Source of the DNA: BRH-c54 sp965284565
GTDB lineage: Bacteria; Bacteroidota; Bacteroidia; Flavobacteriales_E; Vicingaceae
Direction of reading: 5' to 3'
NCBI GenBank assembly: GCA_965284565.1
Contig: OZ260100.1
Span: 868,001-932,000, forward strand
DNA: 64,000 nucleotides
Position 1 is the first letter of the stretch, and the number at the start of each line of letters is the position of its first letter. The position numbers and the translations under genes were made by a program. Positions 61,291 through 64,000 of this stretch are shown here, piece by piece. The notes under the pieces are model-generated. The model was not told the DNA's origin. It saw only the letters and a program-made list of their open reading frames with translations, and did not search any database.

Positions 61291-62196
61291 TTAAAAATAC
61301 CCTTGTTTTTTTCTATCCTCCATAGCTGCTTCAGAACGTTTGTCATCAGACCTTGTCCCTCTTTCAGTTGTTCTTGCTGCTGCAACTTCTTCAATAATTT
61401 TTTCTATTGAATCAGCATTAGATTCAACAGCACCTGTACATGTAGCATCACCAATAGTTCTAAATCTGACTTGCATATTAGTGGTAATTTCGTTATCTCT
61501 CTGTTGAATAAAGCTAGAAGTACTCATAATTACACCCTCTCTAATAAAAACTTCTCTTTGGTGTGCTAAATAAATAGATGGGATTTCAATATTTTCTTTC
61601 AAAATATATTGCCATACATCCATTTCTGTCCAGTTACTAATAGGAAAAACCCTAAAATGTTCCCCCATATTTTTTCTTCCATTAAAGATATTCCAAAGTT
61701 CAGGTCTTTGGTTTTTAGGATCCCATTGACCAAATTCATCTCTATGGGAAAAGAAACGTTCTTTTGCTCTAGCTTTTTCCTCATCTCTTCTAGCACCTCC
61801 TATTGCACAATCAAATTTATATTGTTCAATAGTTTCGAGTAAAGTAACGGTTTGTAATGCATTTCTACTTGCATTAAACCCTTTTTCTTCAACCGCTTTT
61901 CCTTCATTAATAGACTGTTGCACAGAACCAACAATAAGCTGACTTCCCAATTTTTCAATAAACTTATCCCTAAATTGAATTGTTTCAGGAAAATTATGTC
62001 CTGTATCTATATGAACTAAAGGAAATGGAATTTTTGCTGGCCAAAATGCTTTACGAGCCATATGTGCTACAACGATAGAATCTTTCCCTCCTGAAAAAAG
62101 AAGAGCTGGTTTTTCAAATTGAGAGGCTACTTCTCGCAAAATGTATATTGCTTCTGCCTCGAGCTCTTCAAGATGTGTTAAATTGTATGATTTCAT
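61291..62196 (-). CDS. cysD: sulfate adenylyltransferase subunit 2
   Basis: A 301-residue PP-loop enzyme, the catalytic half of ATP sulfurylase. The PP-loop is LLFSGGKDSIV (about residues 32-42), with HIDTGHNFPET, CAIGGARRDEEKARAKER and FPISNWTEMDVWQYI downstream. With CysN it activates sulfate. It opens the cysDN operon. Reductase genes (cysH, cysI) are not in this window, so the sulfate may be used for reduction or for sulfation (e.g. polysaccharides). Confidence 0.95.
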   Translation of the reverse strand: MKSYNLTHLEELEAEAIYILREVASQFEKPALLFSGGKDSIVVAHMARKAFWPAKIPFPLVHIDTGHNFPETIQFRDKFIEKLGSQLIVGSVQQSINEGKAVEEKGFNASRNALQTVTLLETIEQYKFDCAIGGARRDEEKARAKERFFSHRDEFGQWDPKNQRPELWNIFNGRKNMGEHFRVFPISNWTEMDVWQYILKENIEIPSIYLAHQREVFIREGVIMSTSSFIQQRDNEITTNMQVRFRTIGDATCTGAVESNADSIEKIIEEVAAARTTERGTRSDDKRSEAAMEDRKKQGYF

Positions 62197-62244
62197 TAAA
62201 ATATATTTTTCTGAAAAACAAAAATAGCTAATATAAAATACGCT

Positions 62245-62276
62245 ATAAAAAAAGAGCGTACAAAAATTACGCTCTT
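62245..62276 (-). terminator. intrinsic terminator of the beta-barrel gene
   Basis: AAGAGCGTA (62252-62260) pairs with TACGCTCTT (62268-62276) around a 7-base loop; read leftward it is followed by TTTTTTTATAG. It is 16 bases beyond the stop at 62292. Confidence 0.85.
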
Positions 62277-62291
62277 AATTGTTTTTTTAAA

Positions 62292-63221
62292 TTAGAATTT
62301 AGCTCTCGACTTTCTACGTTTTGGACCTTTTTTACCAAGCACCCAACCATGTCTAGATCTATAATATTTACTTTTACTTCTAATCGCCCAACTAAAATTA
62401 ACCGTTGCTGTTAGATAACTATCGTCATGAGAAGAATCTCCTCTCTTTCTGCCTGGCTGATAAGTTGTAACTCTAGGTAATTTTTCAGCATCAGGGTTGT
62501 CAATAGCAATTTGATTAATAACCCCTTGATTAGTTTTATTTGCCATAGCAGCTGCTATTGGGTCTGTGTGAGCTATGTATTCTGTACTTACATCATCAAT
62601 ATAGTCAGTAAAAGTAGTTCTCCACCCTATTTCCATGCCTAATCTATATTTCCTATTTATAGTATAGTAGAAGCCAACCCCTGTAGGAATAGTAAAATTA
62701 AATTTACCATAAGCCACACCCTCTGTTTGTAAAGGTTGAAGTGCTACCCACTCCCCATTAGCATCTTGCCCTTTAGGGTTACTATAAAAAAGTCCAGCTC
62801 CAGCAAATAAATATAAGTTGAAGTCAGAAGTATATCTGCCCGTACCTCCAACATCATTTACTTTATAAATATACAACTCTCCGATTGCCGCTAACTCAAA
62901 CATATCGTTTTTAAAGTTTAAGTTTCTACCTCTTCTATATGGGTAAGTTGTATTAGCATCATCTCCTGAAAGACGAATATAATTCAACGTTCCTTTTATT
63001 CCAAATTTAGGAGAAATTCTATATCTGTAAAACCCACCTAAGTTCCATCGGGTGGCATTAAATTTCATATCCATTACAAAGTCTCTTCTTGTTCCTTCTC
63101 CACCACCAATATCTCCTAAGTAGTTAGAAGCACCTACAGAAAAGCCGTAATCAGTAAGATACTGACCAAAACTCAAGCTACTTGAAAAGATGATTATAAC
63201 GAATAGTAATTTTCTAAGCAT
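62292..63221 (-). CDS. outer-membrane beta-barrel protein (DUF6089/PorG-like)
   Basis: 309 residues from MLRKLLFVIIIFSSSLSFGQ; the in-frame Met at 63248 adds nine residues and is less likely. After the signal peptide, YGFSVGASNYLGDIGGG and alternating beta strands (FGIKGTLNYIRLSGDD, YLFAGAGLFYSNPK, GVGFYYTINRKYRLGMEIGWR) show a barrel like DUF6089/PorG. PorG belongs to the type IX secretion machinery in gliding bacteria. The tail is strongly basic (GPKRRKSRAKF), which is unusual for a barrel end. The exact role is uncertain. Confidence 0.8.
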   Translation of the reverse strand: MLRKLLFVIIIFSSSLSFGQYLTDYGFSVGASNYLGDIGGGEGTRRDFVMDMKFNATRWNLGGFYRYRISPKFGIKGTLNYIRLSGDDANTTYPYRRGRNLNFKNDMFELAAIGELYIYKVNDVGGTGRYTSDFNLYLFAGAGLFYSNPKGQDANGEWVALQPLQTEGVAYGKFNFTIPTGVGFYYTINRKYRLGMEIGWRTTFTDYIDDVSTEYIAHTDPIAAAMANKTNQGVINQIAIDNPDAEKLPRVTTYQPGRKRGDSSHDDSYLTATVNFSWAIRSKSKYYRSRHGWVLGKKGPKRRKSRAKF

Positions 63222-63313
63222 AAAAGCAAATCTACAAAAAAAGAACAAATGTAATACTTTAATAGTTTAAATAAAAGTTATTTTTTGTCCAATCAATTCA
63301 TTTAGTAATTTCG

Positions 63314-63321
63314 CAAATGTA
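63314..63321 (-). promoter_or_regulatory. putative -7 box of the beta-barrel gene (TACATTTG)
   Basis: Read leftward it is TACATTTG, a perfect match to TAnnTTTG, about 93 bases before the preferred start codon. A TTG lies 16 bases further upstream as a possible -33 element. Confidence 0.5.
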
Positions 63322-63339
63322 CAAATACAATGTAATACA

Positions 63340-64000
63340 ATGAATAAAATCTGTAAACTTTTTAACATTCAATATCCTATAATACAAGGTGGTATGATAT
63401 GGAATAGCGGTTGGAAACTCGCCTCAGCAGTGAGTAACTCAGGTGGTTTAGGACTAATTGGAGCAGGATCTATGTATCCAGAAGTTTTTCATGAGCATAT
63501 AAAAAAGTGTAAAAATGCCACCAACAAACCATTTGGTGTAAACCTACCTATGTTATACCCTCAAATGGAGGAAATGATTAAGATTATAATTGAAGAAGAA
63601 GTTAAAATTGTTTTTACCTCAGCAGGAAATCCAAAAACCTATACTTCTTTTCTTCAAGAACAAGGAATAACAGTAGTACATGTTGTTCCGGGGGTTAAGT
63701 TTGCATTAAAAGCACAAGAGGCTGGAGTTGACGCTATTGTTGCTGAAGGTTTTGAGGCTGGTGGACATAATGGACGAGAAGAAACAACTACTCTTTGTTT
63801 AATTCCTATGGTAAAAAAAGAACTGCACATCCCAATTATTGCTGCTGGTGGCATTGCTACAGGTAATACAATACTTGCAGCTTTAAACCTTGGTGCTGAT
63901 GGCGTTCAAATGGGAAGCAGATTTGCTGCATCAGAAGAAGCTTCTTCTCATATTAATTTTAAAAATGAAATTGTAAAAGCCAAAGAAGGCGATACTTTAT
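63340..64000 (+). CDS. nitronate monooxygenase-family flavoprotein (partial)
   Basis: The frame from MNKICKLFNIQYPIIQGGM is open to the right edge (about 220 residues). IIQGGMIW, SNSGGLGLIGAGSMYPE, GVNLPMLYP, VAEGFEAGGHNG and PIIAAGGIATGNTILAALNLGADGVQMGSRF are the FMN-binding TIM-barrel motifs of the 2-nitropropane dioxygenase/enoyl reductase FabK family. It may be a nitronate monooxygenase or FabK; the C-terminal part needed to decide is outside. It is divergent from the beta-barrel gene. Confidence 0.9.
   Translation, partial: MNKICKLFNIQYPIIQGGMIWNSGWKLASAVSNSGGLGLIGAGSMYPEVFHEHIKKCKNATNKPFGVNLPMLYPQMEEMIKIIIEEEVKIVFTSAGNPKTYTSFLQEQGITVVHVVPGVKFALKAQEAGVDAIVAEGFEAGGHNGREETTTLCLIPMVKKELHIPIIAAGGIATGNTILAALNLGADGVQMGSRFAASEEASSHINFKNEIVKAKEGDTL

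Noticed and set aside
1..64000. tRNA or rRNA genes
   Set aside because: No cloverleaf-like or rRNA-like sequence was recognised in any intergenic region, though short tRNAs could be missed by eye.

Overview
This AT-rich 64 kb window comes from a Bacteroidota chromosome, most likely a member of Flavobacteriales or a close relative. Support for this: four secreted proteins end in gliding-motility-associated (type IX secretion, type B) C-terminal domains; several families are largely restricted to the phylum (DUF4270, DUF4924, HYC_CC_PP, CCC-motif membrane protein, short GlgA-like protein, SPOR-like exported protein); and several upstream regions carry the Bacteroidota -7 box TAnnTTTG. No rRNA, tRNA or CRISPR array was seen.

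Layout. 1-3 kb holds small accessory genes: a lipoprotein, a DnaJ-like cysteine-rich membrane protein, an XRE regulator and orphans. 3.4-9.5 kb is a five-gene co-directional cluster with the look of a defence module: a TIR-dynamin-like GTPase fusion, a protein with a possible PD-(D/E)XK-like core, a DUF2971-like protein, a phospholipase-D-family nuclease-like protein and a small membrane protein. It is closed by a strong bidirectional terminator. 9.6-12.5 kb continues the accessory zone with small orphans, a single phage-integrase-repeat protein, an IS1595-family transposase and several terminator hairpins. From about 12.5 kb the DNA looks like core genome.

Core region: a MerR regulator; a TolC/adaptor/RND efflux operon with two small companions (12.9-19.2 kb); fluoride channel, PAP2 phosphatase and a heme-copper-oxidase-like membrane protein; the sdhCAB operon; tatD; a type IX cargo with three near-identical 87-residue repeats; a metal-linked block (HYC_CC_PP, TonB receptor, two exported HMA proteins, cupin); DUF4924, OmpH-like, SiaC-like and LytTR regulator genes; metF; a frameshifted outer-membrane beta-barrel gene; GlgA-like/DUF4270/glmS; dnaB; an exported protein usually misnamed asparagine synthetase; groES-groEL; trmH; LEA14-like lipoprotein plus M20 dipeptidase.

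52.9-59.8 kb holds two tandem giant PKD-repeat adhesin-like proteins. Their last ~1.55 kb appears identical in DNA while the 5' parts have diverged, which suggests recent gene conversion or unequal exchange. The window ends with cysDN for sulfate activation, an outer-membrane beta-barrel gene, and the 5' part of a nitronate-monooxygenase-family gene that runs off the edge.

The most promising candidate for an undescribed system is the 3.4-9.5 kb TIR-dynamin cluster. All functional statements are read from sequence and motif recognition only; no database search was run.
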